In this document: piece by piece, positions 34,168-47,321 of the stretch
Numbering within the stretch: the first letter of the stretch is position 1
How the letters are laid out: every line of letters begins with the position of its first letter
Assembly: GCA_030533445.1 (NCBI GenBank)
Contig: CM060062.1
Coordinates: forward strand, 23,085,329-23,149,328
Origin: Cyprinodon diabolis
Taxonomy: Eukaryota > Chordata > Actinopteri > Cyprinodontiformes > Cyprinodontidae
Reading direction: 5' to 3'
Length of the DNA: 64,000 bases
Notes under the pieces: generated by a model
The model's input: only the letters and a program-made list of their open reading frames with translations
Database searches by the model: none
What the model was told of the DNA's origin: nothing
Position numbers and translations under genes: made by a program

Positions 34168-36453
34168 TTATGTCAGACAACGGAGGGTTGACTCTAGCTG
34201 TTGGTTCATCCTCTCAGTTTGGCCGTTGGACTGTGGGTGATAACCGGAAGTTAGAGAGAACTTACAGTCGAAAGGGGAACAGAATGCCTTCCAAACTTGT
34301 GAAATGAACTGGGGACCACGGTCTGAGAGGATCTCTTGGGGAATGCCATGAAGACGGAAGACGTGTTTCACCAGGAGCTGAGCAGTTTGAAAAGCCGTGG
34401 GAAGTTTCCTGAGAGGGATGAGATGACAGGATTTCGAGAATCGATCAACGATGGTGAAGATTGTGGACATACCTCGGGAGATGGGAAGACCAGTGACGGA
34501 GTCGATAGCTATATGGGACCATGGACGCGAGGGAACTGGAAGAGGTTGTAACAGGCCTGAGGGAGGTTGATGTGAGGCTTTATTTCTAGCACAGGTGGAA
34601 CAGGCCAACACATACTCCTTGACATCTCTGTGAAGAGTTGGCCACCAGAAACGTCTTGAAATCAAAGCGACGGTTCTGCTCACCCCCGGATGGGCAGAGA
34701 ACTTAGCAGCATGCATCCACTGTATTAGGCGAGATCTGACTGAAGAAGGTACATAGGTTCGGTTAGCAGGACCATTACCTGGGTTAGGTTCTGAAGCCAG
34801 GGCGGAATTAATTAGATCGGTAAACTCCCAGGTAACCACTCCAACAGTGCATGATGCGGGAAGGACAGGTTCAGGCGTCTCGGGTTGATCAACGGAGTAC
34901 AGACGAGAGAGAGAATTGGGTTTGACATTCTTGGATCCGGGTCTGTAGGAGATAATGAGATTGAAACGAGAGAAGAATATGGACCACCTTGATTGACGGG
35001 GATTGGCTTGTTTAGCTGACTGGATGTAAGCAAGGTTCTTGTGATCCGTCCAAACGAGAACCGGGTGCTCAGCTCCCTCCAGCCAGTGTCTCCATTCCTC
35101 CAGTGCCAACTTGATGGCCAGTGGTTCTCGGTCTCCAACATCGTAGTTTTGCTCTGCGGAGGAAAGTCTTTGAGAGAAAAAGGCACAAGGATGAATCTTT
35201 TGATCAGTGTCGAGTCTTTGAGATAAGACAGCTCCCACACCAGAGTCGGAAGCGTCTACTTCGAGGATGAATTGTTTGGAAGGATCAGGCTGGATTAACA
35301 CGGGTGCTCTGGAAAACAAAGATTTCAGTTTCTCAAATGCGGTTTGTGCCTCAGGGGTCCATTGAAAGGTTCGTTTGACTGAGGTTAAGGAGGTTAGAGG
35401 AAGAGCTGTCTGACTATAGTTCCTGATGAATCGGCGATAAAAATTGGCGAAACCCAGGAATCTCTGTAGCTGCTTGCGGTTTTCAGGAACCGGCCACTCC
35501 AAAACTGCCTTTATTTTATCCTCAGAAGGCTTAACCTGCCCGCCCTCGAGCACAAACCCCAAAAAGGTGACTGAAGGCTGATGAAACTCACATTTCTCGG
35601 CTTTGACAAAAAGTTTGTTCTCCAGTAATCTTTGCAACACAAGGCGGACATGTTTCTTATGCTCTGAGAGGTCTTTAGAGTAAATGAGTATGTCATCTAT
35701 GTAGACGAACACGAACACATTTAAAAAGTCTCTGAGAACGTCATTCACTAGGGCTTGGAAGCAGGCAGGAGCATTTGTTAGACCAAAGGGCATGACCAAA
35801 TTTTCGAACTGGCCCAAGGGGGTCTTAAAGGCTGTTTTCCACTCATCTCCGTCACGGATCCTAAGAAGATGATAAGCGTTCCTCAAATCTAGTTTGGTGA
35901 AAACAGTTGCCCCTTGTACAGGTTCAAAAGCTGAGGCAAGTAGTGGAAGAGGGTACTTGTTCTTAATTGATATTTGGTTCAGGCCTCTGTAATCAATACA
36001 TGGTCTTAAAGAACCGTCCTTCTTGCCGACGAAAAAGAACCCTGCACCCAACGGGGAAGAAGATGGGCGAATTATCCCAGCAGCTAAAGACTCGTTTATA
36101 TATTTTTCCATGGTTTCTCGTTCTGGTTTGGAAATATTGTATAGTCTACTGCTGGGTAGAGGTGCTCCAGGTAATAGCTCGATCGCACAGTCATATGGTC
36201 TGTGTGGTGGAAGGGACGTGGCACTGACCTTACTGAAGACAGGAGCCAGAAGGGACAGAAGAAAGGTCAGGAGAGTCCATCTCCCCCTCACCTCTAGGAG
36301 ACCCCACCACAGGAGCTGCTGAACGGAGGCATGTTTCGTGACATAACGTTGACCACGATTCCACATGACGATCAGTCCAGTTAATATGTGGATTATGTTT
36401 CTCCAACCATTCGAATCCAAGCACCAGGGGAGAGCATGCGGAGGGAAAAACAA
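34168..36453 (-). pseudogene. Gypsy pol: reverse transcriptase, RNase H, integrase, cut by a stop
   Basis: 762 codons including the stop. The first 65 or so residues are out of the true frame; after that the order is normal. [27 protein letters not shown], catalytic YIDD at about 251-254. RNase [26 protein letters not shown]. Integrase: HHCC zinc motif (H...H...CSTCARN), then DSVTGLP, SDRGPQF and [13 protein letters not shown] holding the D,D,E triad. It stops at TAA 34170..34168 inside integrase. The frame stays open beyond that point. Confidence 0.93.
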
Positions 36454-36740
36454 AAAATGTTATGGTTTCACGATGATTACCTGAGAGTAGTAGCTCGAGT
36501 GGTTGAGTTTGATGGGTAACCTGGTGGAGTTTTTTCCCATCAATTGCTGAGACACTAAGAGACTGGGTCAGGGGAATGGTTTCAATTTTAAGCTGCTGGA
36601 CAAGGTTTGAATCAATTAAATTTCATTCACAGCCTGAATCGATGAAGGCAGAAAAAGAGAGGTTTTGATTAGAGCAAAACAAAGTGGCGGGGAGCATAAG
36701 TCGAGGAGATTTTTTAGAGTTATCATGGCCCACCAGACTC
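36230..36740 (-). pseudogene. Gypsy protease region, decayed
   Basis: The end of an aspartic protease ([15 protein letters not shown]) is readable at 36424..36370. The catalytic region nearer gag has frame breaks and an in-frame stop near 36620. The frame changes again near 36255 before the reverse transcriptase. Confidence 0.65.
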
Positions 36741-36741
36741 C

Positions 36742-37799
36742 TCAGAACCTCTGGCGGGCCCAGGCTTTTGATTTAACTGGACATGAAGCAATGAAGTGAC
36801 CACTCTCATCACAGTAGATGCATAGTTTGCTCAAAAAACGTCTTTGTCTTTCCTCTGGAGTGAGCCTGGTATGTCCAACCTGCATGGGTTCGGCATCCAT
36901 CTCTCCGAAATGAGAGGCCTGAACAGGCAGAGGGAGAGACTGGACTTTAGATCTTGGTTTGGACAACTGTTCTGTGGGAGCAGAAAAAAAAGTCACATTA
37001 TTAGAAGCAGGGGCTGAGGAAACAGAACCCAGATTTCTAGACTTGGAGCTGTTTCTAGCTCGGATTCTGTTGTCCAATTTTATCGTCAGACGGATTAATT
37101 CCTCAAGTGTTGCAGGTTCGTCGAGGGTTGCTAGTTCATCCTTGATGCTTTCATTCAAAGCCATAAAATAAGCTCCCTTTAAAGCGCTTTGGTTCCATCC
37201 GGAGGCTGCCGCTTTAACCCGGAAGTTAATGGAGAACTCCGCCACTGAGGAATTTCCCTGTTTAATGTTGAAAAGAGCACGAGAGTCAAGGGTTTGATCA
37301 GTTTCTTGATTGAATACCTGAGAAAATTCAGAATAAACTCAGGGTAACGACAACTGAGGCTTTCGTCGGAGGCAAACCTTGCCTGAGCCCATTCCAGGGC
37401 TCTTCCTGTCAATTGGGAAAGAATGAAAGTTATCTTCTTATAGTCTTTAGGAAAACTGCCAGGAGAGTTCTGAAAGATTAAACGGCATTGAAACAAAAAT
37501 CCCTTGCAGTCTTTCATATTACCAGAGAATTTTTCAGGTAGGCTTGGGCGGAACTCTGATGACGTCACTGCTGGTGACCACGGAGGCGGAACTGGACCCG
37601 GAAATGGTTGCGCTGCCGACGTGGCAATAGCATTGCTCATAAAAATAGCATAACTCTGAAGCATATGATTGTGGGTCTCAACCAAACGATATAACTCACG
37701 GAGGGTTTGAGTTTGTCCCTGGATTTGGGCATCTTGCTCCTCCAATCGACGGCGTAGGTGATCTGCTGGGCCTTGTGTTTGGCCGCAGTGTTCTGTCAT
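36742..37799 (-). pseudogene. Gypsy gag with frameshift
   Basis: The first ATG lies across the LTR/internal junction (37799). The frame is good for about 159 codons: coiled-coil-like N-terminus, then a capsid-like region with FRPSLPEKFSG and LTGRALEWAQ. Near 37320 the reading frame changes and the rest of gag is in the frame open from 37245 to 36742. That part ends with a CCHC zinc knuckle, CIYCDESGHFIASC, which packages the element's RNA. Confidence 0.88.
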
Positions 37800-38496
37800 G
37801 ATGGGTTCTCTAGTGAGACCCAGTTATGCAGAACACCACGGAGACCGAAACAGAAGTAAAAGGTTTAACAATGTTTATTGTCACAAGCACAGTTTAATCT
37901 CTGGTTCTGGCCTGGGGACTGGTTCACTGGAGTCTGCGTGGGAGACAGTTCAGTTAGCGTTTGCTCAGAGGAGTTTGATTCAGACAGTTTCAGATTTGTA
38001 CCTTGAGGGTTCTTGGTTAAAGCCTTGAGAGGGAAACTGTTGGGTCCGGAGATAGTTTGTTCAGCAGAGTCCGTTAACTGCTTCAGCGTCTTACTTCTTG
38101 AGAATGAGCTGACCTTGGCTTTGAGTTTCCAGCTCTTGGTCCAGAGCTGTAAGGAAAATCCAGAGAGAGACTTCAGGTTTGGCTCAGAGGGCAGGCTCGG
38201 CAGGTTAAGCTCCTCCTGAGCTTCACAGGAGAAAAACAGGTTTCCTGGAAGACAGAGACAAAGGTTAGAATCCAGTCTGGATTCAAAAGTCAACAAAGAT
38301 TCTCAGAGATACTAGGCTTAGGTGCTAACCAACTGGATAAAACACTGCGGCGTTGAGGCAAGGTCTGAAGACAGCTTAAATACTGTGGATCCTCTGATGA
38401 TGGGATGAGCTTCAGCTGTGCAGGAGGCTCGGCTCAGGAGGATCCATGGCGGACTCTGCTGGAGGAAGGTTAACACAGCCCCAACAGCTCCCAACA
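37794..38496 (-). repeat. 5' LTR of the Gypsy element (703 bp)
   Basis: Matches 32785..33430 almost throughout. It is longer mainly because of an extra segment around 37912..37970 and a small difference near 38470..38488. Confidence 0.95.
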
Positions 38497-38501
38497 CTCA
38501 T

Positions 38502-39180
38502 TCACAAATGTATTATTTGCAGTTTACCAAAAACTTGCTTTGTCAGTTGGGAACACAGCAGGTCCATGAAAATCAGTGTTGCTTATGCGTCGTTAAGACA
38601 AATGTTTTGTGTTCTACTAGCAAAAAGTAAAATTAAAGATGACTGTGTTTACTATGATGATGGGCAACTTTGGCTCAATGGGGAGAGAATACATCTTGCA
38701 GTCTGAATTTTTGATTCCAGCTTTAATTTGCATATTGACGTGCCAGTGGCAAATTACTTTGTAATTGTTGTATAAATGTGTTGCGCTCCTGAAACAAGAA
38801 GGACCCCATCTTTCATTTTAAATTTATTTGCCCCACACTGGACTTTTTTTTCTTCTCTTTTTTCAATTGTTCTCTCTGGAGCAACCATGGAGAGCTTAAC
38901 CATCACACTCTGGCACTTCTCTTCTTTTATCACTACATCCGCCACTAACACTAACAGTGCCCTGATCAGATGTGCCTAAATAAATAAATAGAAAAGAATA
39001 GAATTAGTTAAACAAATAATGGTTATATTAAACAAATCAATATATAAGTGAACAAATGATACATATTTAGATGTAATATGTTCAGGGTGCAATAAATGTT
39101 TTACATTTAAGACTGGTTTAAGCATTTAGAGTGGTCAATATGATTAGAAAAGCTGTGAGAAAATTAATATCTATTCCATT
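38502..39180. other. Intergenic DNA right of the Gypsy element
   Basis: No gene or repeat recognised. Short ORFs have no support. Confidence 0.5.
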
Positions 39181-39300
39181 GTATGATCTCTGTGACAAGC
39201 CGAAGGAAGAGCTGCAGAAGATATTTTTTCCCAGCTGCCATTAAACAGTTTTATACCTGTTGTACTGAAGGACTGAGTTTTTTTTATTTTATCTTATCTT
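39181..39300 (+). mobile_element. LINE 3'-end relic seeding a microsatellite
   Basis: Codes FFPAAIKQFY, a motif found near the end of several fish LINE ORFs (compare RLFPAAITLL at 47280), followed by a T/A-rich tail that runs into the tetranucleotide array. Confidence 0.45.
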
Positions 39301-39301
39301 A

Positions 39302-39483
<182 letters not shown>

Positions 39484-39565
39484 AAGAGCACTAACAGTAT
39501 GGCACAGAGGTAGACAATACAGACCCAGAAAGTAGATTAAAAAAAAATGTATATTATCAGCTCAA

Positions 39566-39569
<4 letters not shown>

Positions 39570-39626
<57 letters not shown>
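39570..39626. repeat. (TA)n microsatellite
   Basis: About 28 uninterrupted TA units. Confidence 0.95.
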
Positions 39627-39627
<1 letters not shown>

Positions 39628-41275
39628 TAGTGAATACAGACTTACATACTTAGTTTACTTGCTAAGTGTAGATGCAAAACACAACATAGTTGGTTAATCT
39701 GAGACCAATAATAAATAACTAAAGGCCCGTAAAATTAAAACAAGATTTTTTAAACTTTTGACACAAATATTTGACAGCGCACCTATTGCCATATCATCAC
39801 CTGATTTTCTACAAATTTCTTCTCAGTCTGAAAACGCAACGCAAGGTAAAAATGAAACTCTGTGAAAGGTAAGGTTTTTTTTACCGCATTCTTTGTGTTC
39901 TTATTGTCATATAATAGAAACCTCTAGCTTTTCCCAGCAGCAGCCAACAACCACTTTCCAGTTTAGTATATTTTGAAATATCATTTAGTCTATAAAACCT
40001 TTTGATTTAGCTCGGGCTGCACCATGTTTGTTCATCGTGATCGAGAAGCAACTTCACCCTGGACTGTGTTCTTGTCAGATTTGTGTTTGTGCCATAAGTA
40101 TTATTTTAGATAATGCCTTGAACAGAGCCCTCGTGATGTTGTTTCATAACTTACTTTTTAACAGATTGTTTTTAAATCTATCTGCTGTGTTAACATAGCT
40201 TTGTGATAATTTTTGTTCACAAATATTCTATAACAAACTTCTGACACCTTTATTTTGGGGGTGAAAGTAAGGGCTTAATATGAGTGACATGGTATACTGG
40301 CTTAATATACTATGAATATACATTAATATTTGTGGTTGACAAAATGGGAAAAGACATGAGTAAAACACCTCTTGGTTTTTTCTTTGTTTGTTTTTTGTCT
40401 TTGTGCTTTAGTGAGTTCTTTTTTAAGGAAAATGTCACAGTTTGCTCTTTAATCTACTAAACATAAAATTTTGATGCGGTTCATATTTCATGTTTTATTT
40501 TTTTTTTTTTTTTATCCCAGAAGACTGTATTATCTTTGGTAACACCACATTGCAACAGTCTAGGCTACCCAGCCAAAACAACTCATATTACTCTTTCTGT
40601 CTATTTATATTTATTCAGAAATCTAAAATGGGAAAAGTTAACTAATTTGAACTTTATCTTCTCCTTGTGGGGGTTTGTTATCTCTTGAAATTAACCGTGG
40701 AGTCAAAAGTGCGGTAAGTGATAGGTTCACGGATGTGTTAGTGATACAAAGCACAGCTAAAACATGTGAACAGACAAAAGGCTGCAGCTATCCCCTCCTT
40801 TCAACAGAAATGCAATAAACAGACATTTAACTGTTCACTTGTTTTTGTTTCTGAGTCATATTCCTAGAATTTCTGTGTCTCTGGAAGGTAGAGTAGACAC
40901 TGTGATATAAGGACTTCCTTTAAATGCCAGGAATGTGAACCATTGGGTTAATTAACTTCAGAGCATTCATAAACACACAAACAGAGTGATTTATCTGCAG
41001 ATTGTTTAAACAAGATATTCATCAGTCTTTATAGGAACAATGCACTGGTTGTAAAGGATATGGAGCGTTAAACCCAAACTAGATTTAATCCTTTCACCAT
41101 TTCATAAAAGACAACCCATCAATACTTGAAAAAACACATGCATGAGCACAAAATGTTCAGTCCTATGAAGTTTTGTTTTTAATTGATATTAACTTTTTAT
41201 TTTCTGTCTTTTTTCAGTTGAAAAAGAGTGTGTTAAATAATAATATAGTTTGTTTGTGTCAGGGTTGGTGGATGT
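39627..41275. other. Intergenic DNA, no gene recognised
   Basis: AT-rich with a long T run near 40497..40514. No supported exon or repeat. Confidence 0.5.
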
Positions 41276-41833
41276 TGTCATGAACTCAAATGCAGAGCAG
41301 AGGAGGCAGCAATATTTTTTGCAGTTTTAATGGTAAAGTAGATGGTACAAAAAGATGGCCGGGTACTCAGGAACTAAGAAACTAGAGGAGCTGAGGAGAA
41401 ACATACAAGAAGACATGATTAAAATCATGAACTGAGGAAGTGCAGGGGAGGAGTATTTACAGGAGACAGGACAAGGAGTGGGGGAATCAGCTAATTGGGA
41501 GCAGGTGTGGACAGAATCGGCTAGAAAGGAGCAAAGGGGGAAGGAAAGGGGAAGCAAGGGGAAACAAAGAGGATTTAACTGTGACTAGAAAATAACTTCA
41601 ATAAGGCTAAAGGGGAATAAAACTAATGACTAAAAAGTAAGGAATAACTAAGGGGAAAACCAAAGGATAAGAGAAGGAGGACATTATTGGAGTGGAGATA
41701 ACTGCGGCCATGGAAAAGATAACCTATGGATAAGAGAAAGAAAAACTAACTAAACCTAGACTAAGAAATTAATAATAGCAAAAATGCTGAGGAGAGTAAA
41801 ACTAAAGATTCAAAAATGATATAAATCTTGACA
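41276..41833 (-). mobile_element. Possible solo LTR
   Basis: In minus direction starts TGTCAAGATTTATATC and ends CATGACA, like the other LTRs here, with a strongly strand-biased (purine-rich on +) interior. No target duplication is visible. Confidence 0.4.
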
Positions 41834-44800
41834 ATACAATAGTTGTTGCCATCTTCCTTGTTGTGCTTTTACCCGCGTCGCCCAGCTTTGTCATCACACC
41901 CTTAAAAGCCTGCCCATTTTGCATCCGGAAATTCAACACACATCTCTGCGTTGTGATTGGCCCACTAGTTCTAGGGCCTGGGGCGTTGATCGAGGCTAGA
42001 CCAAACTCGCAGGCAAAAATGATTTTGGCCGCTGATGGATGGGGCTAGTTTACTAGGCTAGTTTTATCTCCCATTTCACTAATAGACATGAAACATAAAT
42101 GGTTAAAGAAATTAGCCAGACTGAGGAACTTCAGTGTATATACAAACATTATATTGGTGATAGCAGCGATAAGGCAACAGCCACGCATCAATTGCATGTA
42201 TTTACCCAGATTGCGTAATCATAGGTGAGGTGAGGCTTGTTGCTGCCGCACTTCACCCTTTTATTTGAACATTTTGACTAGAAAAATGTTTGCAATTTGT
42301 TATTAATAAAGAAATATATACATATAAATACAACAAATATCAATATTTTATGTAACCTTTTTTTTTCTTGTCATGATGAAAGGTGATGCTCTGCCTCACC
42401 TACCTCCCCTGACTGAATGTCCCTGATAATAAAAAGTGTTAATCTGTTTTTAGGTGAGAAAGTCCACCCACAACATCATCTTATTCCACTGTCAGAGCTG
42501 CGCAGAGCTGCGCAGACCCCCACATACTGGTTGTGCGCTGTCACTCGGAATCCAACAACAGCTGCCTCCCCTCTTGAATGATTTCCCCTACTGTTTGTGG
42601 CAGCTGGAGGTAGATGTTAGCATTTTTCAGGTATGTGTCACACACTGCAGGCACCAGAATAATAAAAGCAAACATTTTGCCATCAGTTTTCGACATTTCA
42701 AGTTAATTTAGGCAATTATGAACAGTTCCAGGGGAGTGATCATAGTGCTCTGCACTATCAGCCCTGTGTCCATCTCCCTGACAGCTCCCAGATCTGCTTC
42801 TCTGATTGATTAATATGGAGCATCGAGCAGCAAAACTTACATTTTTCCAACTCCAACATCTGCTGATTGTGAAGCGCATCATGCGTCTCAGATGCTCAGA
42901 AGCTCATGAGGCACTGCTTCGGCTGCTCAGATGCGTCAAGATGCGCTGCTCATGCTGCTCTAGACGCACTGCTGGACTTTTCAATGCACCTTGATGCGCA
43001 TCAACCATTGACTTTGTATGTAAACCAGCTGCTTCTGCTGCTCCTTCTATGTTTGGTGTGAACGTAGCATAAAACTGTGACCATGATGCTGGACCACAGG
43101 CTGCTAATCACTTTGTAAATTTATGTAAATGAAAAGGGCAAGGAATAGATGTGACAACTAACTAAGACAATTCTTTAATTTCATCATCACAATTGCTGTC
43201 CTTTACTCAAATTTTTTTACCAACACTATGGTTTACAGCAAGGTTAAGACTGAACAGAAGCATTATTTAGTTGCAAATTGCTCTTAAAGTCACTTAAATA
43301 TCTACCCATCTTAATTCCTATGTAAACACCTGATGCTGTCATTTATTAAACTCCAATCATTTATTCTGAAAAGCTGATGTGAAGGTTCTTCATGGAGCAA
43401 ACTAACCAACATACCATGACACGGTATTTCAATATATCGTTCAAGAACAATGTGAAATGTTGCAAGGCTATTAAAACCAAATACTTTGATACTCCCTCTT
43501 TCCCCACTGCATTAGCCTTAATCATATTATATAAATATCATATCCACCCGTTCTCCTTCAGGGTGAGCCTGTGTCCTGATCTTGCAGGGTCTTTCAACCA
43601 TTCTCTTCCAGAGAGAGTCTCCAGTTACTTTGTGGCCTATAGTTCCTGTTATTGTTCTTTATCTGGTTTATGGGCTGCTTGTCCAGACCCCTCTTAGAAT
43701 GTTGCTTTGGAAGTGACCTTGTCCACGAGACCGACTGCTGGAAGCCAACCCTCTCCTTGTGTCTCCTGGCCCTTTCCGCTCGACACTCGTCTCTGTCCTT
43801 TAGTGTCTCTCCTTGTGTTGTCAAAGTATTGTTTCCCTTTTGGCTGGAACATAACTCATGGAGTTATGAATGTTTTCATAGGGGCAAATGGCCTTAGATA
43901 TCCCCTCATAAATTTATATTATCAAGCAGGTTGTCAAGCTTTAGCATTTCAGCAAAACATAAAACAGTCAAGCATTTTTATGATGATGCACGGTTTTGTT
44001 TTGTAAGTTTTTAGCTACTGATTATTCGGATTTCGCTTTTGTGCTGCTGCATCTATTATGGCTTTTGTTTTGCAGGTTATAAACAGCATCTAAACTTGCG
44101 TGAGTACTGTAGATTTCAAAATGAGTTGCTTGTTTCCTGTTAATTCCTGATGAACGTCTTCTGACCTCTACCACACCTACACGGTCAGGTCCATTCATCA
44201 AGCATCTGGGTCATGCATCTCCTGGGCGGGGAAGCTGGTTGCTGCATCAAAAGGGTGCCAAAGGATTTGAGAATGTGTTCCAACAGGCATTCCTAACAAT
44301 TACATTTTATGTTCTTGTACTTTTGTCCCATATTGAAAATTAGTCTCATTCATGACCACCCCTAAAGGCCTGGAGGATTCTGGTTTCAGCTGGTTTACGC
44401 TGGCTCCAGTCAGTTCTTGTGTTTTTCCTCTTAAAATGAACCTCCCACCATTCAACCTTAATAAAATACAATGCTGCATTAGGTTGAAACCAAAAATAAA
44501 AAATAAATAAAGACATACTTCATTTCTTACTTTTTTTCCTCTTTTACATCCGTAAGAATATTCAAAAATATTTCTCTTTGCTCCTCTTTTAAGACAGCAG
44601 GACTTTGTTCAAACCTATTGTAAGGGACTGAGTCCACAAGGCACAAATACATACATGCATAGCAATTCAACACAAACTGATAACTGAAGAAACAAAAACA
44701 ATACTACCACACAAACACATAAAACACATGCAAAAGAGAATGCCCCCACCCCTCTGAGAAACAAATTTAACCCTTGACTGTGTTTTAGTGAAACAGTTTT

Positions 44801-44991
44801 ATGATGCACTCAATTTGTAGTTGGAAATGGAATGCAACTTAAAGCTGTGTTTTTGCCATTGTTATCCATTTACAAACGATACAGAACGTGAGAATTCAAA
44901 GACAGGAAAGCAGAATAATATCACCCACCGACTTACCAGTTCCAGATTCCAAAGTATATCAAATGCACCATTGTACCTATGGGACTATAAC
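41834..44991. other. Intergenic DNA with repeat fragments
   Basis: No gene recognised. The segment 42880..43080 is built from repeated gatgcg/ctgctc words and ends ggtgtgaacgtagcat, which resembles the end of a DNA transposon, but its partner end was not found. Confidence 0.45.
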
Positions 44992-45565
44992 TGTCATATC
45001 TGGCTGAACCTCTTTGACCACATGTAGAATCAGGCACAGACACAAATTAAAGTGTGGGTTTTTTTCTAAGTCAGCCAAGCAGGATGGGGAAAGGACAGAG
45101 AGTCCCTGGGGGACACAGCTACCGGCTGTATAGGAGGATGATGGCTCACCCTGTAGGAGGCGAACGTCCAAAAGATCGGTTTCCAATGAAGGGAGTGAAG
45201 TGAGTCTGAGAGCTGGCTCAGAGGCGGTGGAGAGCAGACAGGAGGATGGGAACAGGTAGTGGAGGTCGGCAACAAGAGAGCTTGATTCTGAGTAATCAAT
45301 CCAGGAGAGCTTTGTTCCAATCTGAAAATCCAGAGGTACGAGAGGTGAGAAATTTGAAAAGTAACACTGGGAAAAGATACTGCTTTCTCGTAGAGACAAA
45401 TGTTGGCTAGACTGGTAGAGTAGTATGGGACCATCAGGCAATGGAGAGATGGCTATGACTACTTAAATCCCCTACAGATAGATGGTTAGATATATCTCAG
45501 GTGCGTCTGACGGCCAGCCACGCCCACCTGCAGAGATCCAGGGGAAGAAGAAAGTTCTTCTGACA
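44992..45565 (-). mobile_element. Probable solo Gypsy LTR
   Basis: 574 bp; in minus direction starts TGTCAGAAGAACTTTCTTC and ends AGATATGACA, with a GC-rich core. Flanks (ATAAC and GTGAC) do not form a clean duplication. Confidence 0.5.
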
Positions 45566-45863
45566 GTGACGTAGACATGTACCAAGCTACTTAGACATTT
45601 ACTGTTTTAATCAATAGGAAGCTTCAACTGCAGCAACCATGTATGTACCCGCAGAGGTCAGCAGACACCAAAATGTCAATATTTGTCAACATTTGCAAAG
45701 TAATATAAATACAGTAGTCTATGCCCTATTTATGCAGTTTGCTGCAATAAAGGTTAACTTTGGTTTAAGTTAGTCATCAGAAAGATTTTTTGTATTTATG
45801 GTCACAGGATGGATGTTATTTTATGTGATAGAGGCTGATTTAGGCATCTAGTGTTAGAAAGTT

Positions 45864-46062
45864 GTGAGGATGAAGTCAGCGATGATCTCCTTCTTTTCCA
45901 CGTTTAGGAGAACATGGAGAAGCACCATAGAGAGCTTACTGTCCAGCTGTCTCACTGTGTGGTGTGGTGGCTGCACCACCTCAGGCTGGAAGAACATGAG
46001 AAGAGTGGTGAGAACAGCAGAGAAGATCATCGGGGCTCCTCTTTCCTCCATTGAAGACATTT
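45864..46062 (+). mobile_element. Older LINE fragment, first half
   Basis: Codes TIESLLSSCLTVWCGGC, then RVVRTAEKIIGAPLSSIEDI, the C-terminal region of a fish LINE ORF. It breaks off where the L2 fragment starts and resumes at 47170. Confidence 0.65.
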
Positions 46063-46064
46063 CA

Positions 46065-47165
46065 TCCCAGAGCATGTCCCACAGGGCTCAGTTCTAGGCC
46101 CGCTTCTTTTCTTGCTGGACCTTTTTCGTCTCAGCTGTATTTTACAAAACATGGAATTGCCTTTCACTGCTATAGAGGTGACACACAGATATATTTACAG
46201 CTAAAGAATGTACACTCCACCTCTATTTGGTCTCTGTTTTTAGGTCTTGAAGATGTGAAGGCCTGGGAGGCCCTACATTTTTTGAAACTCAGTTAAGACA
46301 AGACAGAAGTAATGATCTTTGGCAGATCCACTGCTGATTCCTTGACCAGTCTTGGCTCCTTGGCCCAGTACATTAAGCCGGTTATTACTAACTTAGGGGT
46401 TAAGATGGATACTTAAGATCGAAGCACACAACAGAGCCGTTATAAAGTCCAGCTTTTTCCACTTCAGGTAGATAGCCAAAGTAAAACCCATTCCTTCCAG
46501 ACAACATTTCGAAACAGTGATCCATGCATTTGTGACCACACGGCTGGATTACTGTAACTCACTTCATACAGGGGTCAATGCTTTGTATATTTCACAACTT
46601 CAGAGGGTTCAAAATGCTGCTGCACGTCTTTTAACAGGCACATGAAAATTCAACCACATTTCCCCTGTTTTAGCTTCCTTACACTGGTTGCCAGTAGATT
46701 TTAGGATTGATTTTTAAATTCTTTTATTTGTTTTCAAAACTCTTAATGGCCTTGCCCCTCCTTATCTGTCTAAGCTTTTACATTCTTACACACCCTACCA
46801 TTCCCTCTCGTCAGCTGATCAGTTGCTTCTCAGGGTCCCAGAGACAAAATTGAAGCTCAGAGGGGACCATGCTTTTTCTGTGGCAGCTCCTAAGTTGTGG
46901 AATGATCTGCCTTTGAGCACAAGACAAGCCTCTTCTTGTTATTTTAAGTCCCTGCTTAAGACTCATCTTTTTTCCTTGGCTTTTGGCACAATTTGAGAGG
47001 TTTCACTTTGTTTTATTCTGTTTGTATATTAATATGTATTTTATACTCAATCCTTTCTATTTTTTAATTGCATTGTATTTTATGATTGTGTACAGCATTT
47101 TGGTCCTGTCCTGTCGGTGTATAAAGTGCCTCATGAATGAAGTTGGTATGGTAGAGCTGCGTGTT
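46065..47165 (+). mobile_element. L2-like LINE fragment nested in the older LINE
   Basis: Begins at an RT motif (tcccacagggctcagttctaggcc, PQGSVLGP-like). Decayed pieces follow, RLDYCNSL-like, LQRVQNAAARLL near 46600, HWLPV near 46690 and KSLLKTHLFS near 46960, with several stops and frame breaks. Same orientation as the host LINE and much older than the L2 at 4712..6765. Confidence 0.7.
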
Positions 47166-47169
47166 CCAA

Positions 47170-47321
47170 GCCTGTAACATCATCGATGACCCCTCAAACC
47201 CCCACCATGGAGTTTTCTCCCTGCTGCCCTCTGGAAAGAGGCTTTGCAGCATTCGATGCAGGACCAGCAGGTTCTGCAACCGTTTGTTTCCTGCTGCCAT
47301 AACACTGTTGAAATTTTGAAA
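47170..47321 (+). mobile_element. Older LINE fragment, second half
   Basis: Reads IIDDPSNPHHGVFSLLPSGK, then CRTSRFCNRLFPAAITLLKF and TGA, the expected continuation of the LINE ORF whose first half ends at 46062. Confidence 0.7.

Larger units (their letters stand above)
32785..38496 (-). mobile_element. Ty3/Gypsy chromovirus-type LTR retrotransposon, full length but broken
   Basis: 5712 bp on the minus strand with CTCAT on both sides (32780..32784, 38497..38501), an exact 5-bp target duplication. The LTRs start TGTTGGGAGCTG and end CATGACA in the element's own direction: 5' LTR 38496..37794, 3' LTR 33430..32785. A polypurine tract adjoins the 3' LTR. Gene order is gag (zinc knuckle), protease relic, reverse transcriptase, RNase H, integrase and a C-terminal chromodomain; there is no envelope gene. 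Gag has one frameshift, the protease-RT junction is shifted, and pol has one in-frame stop, so this copy cannot make its full proteins. The two LTRs differ by an indel of about 57 bp, so it is not very recent. Confidence 0.95.
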
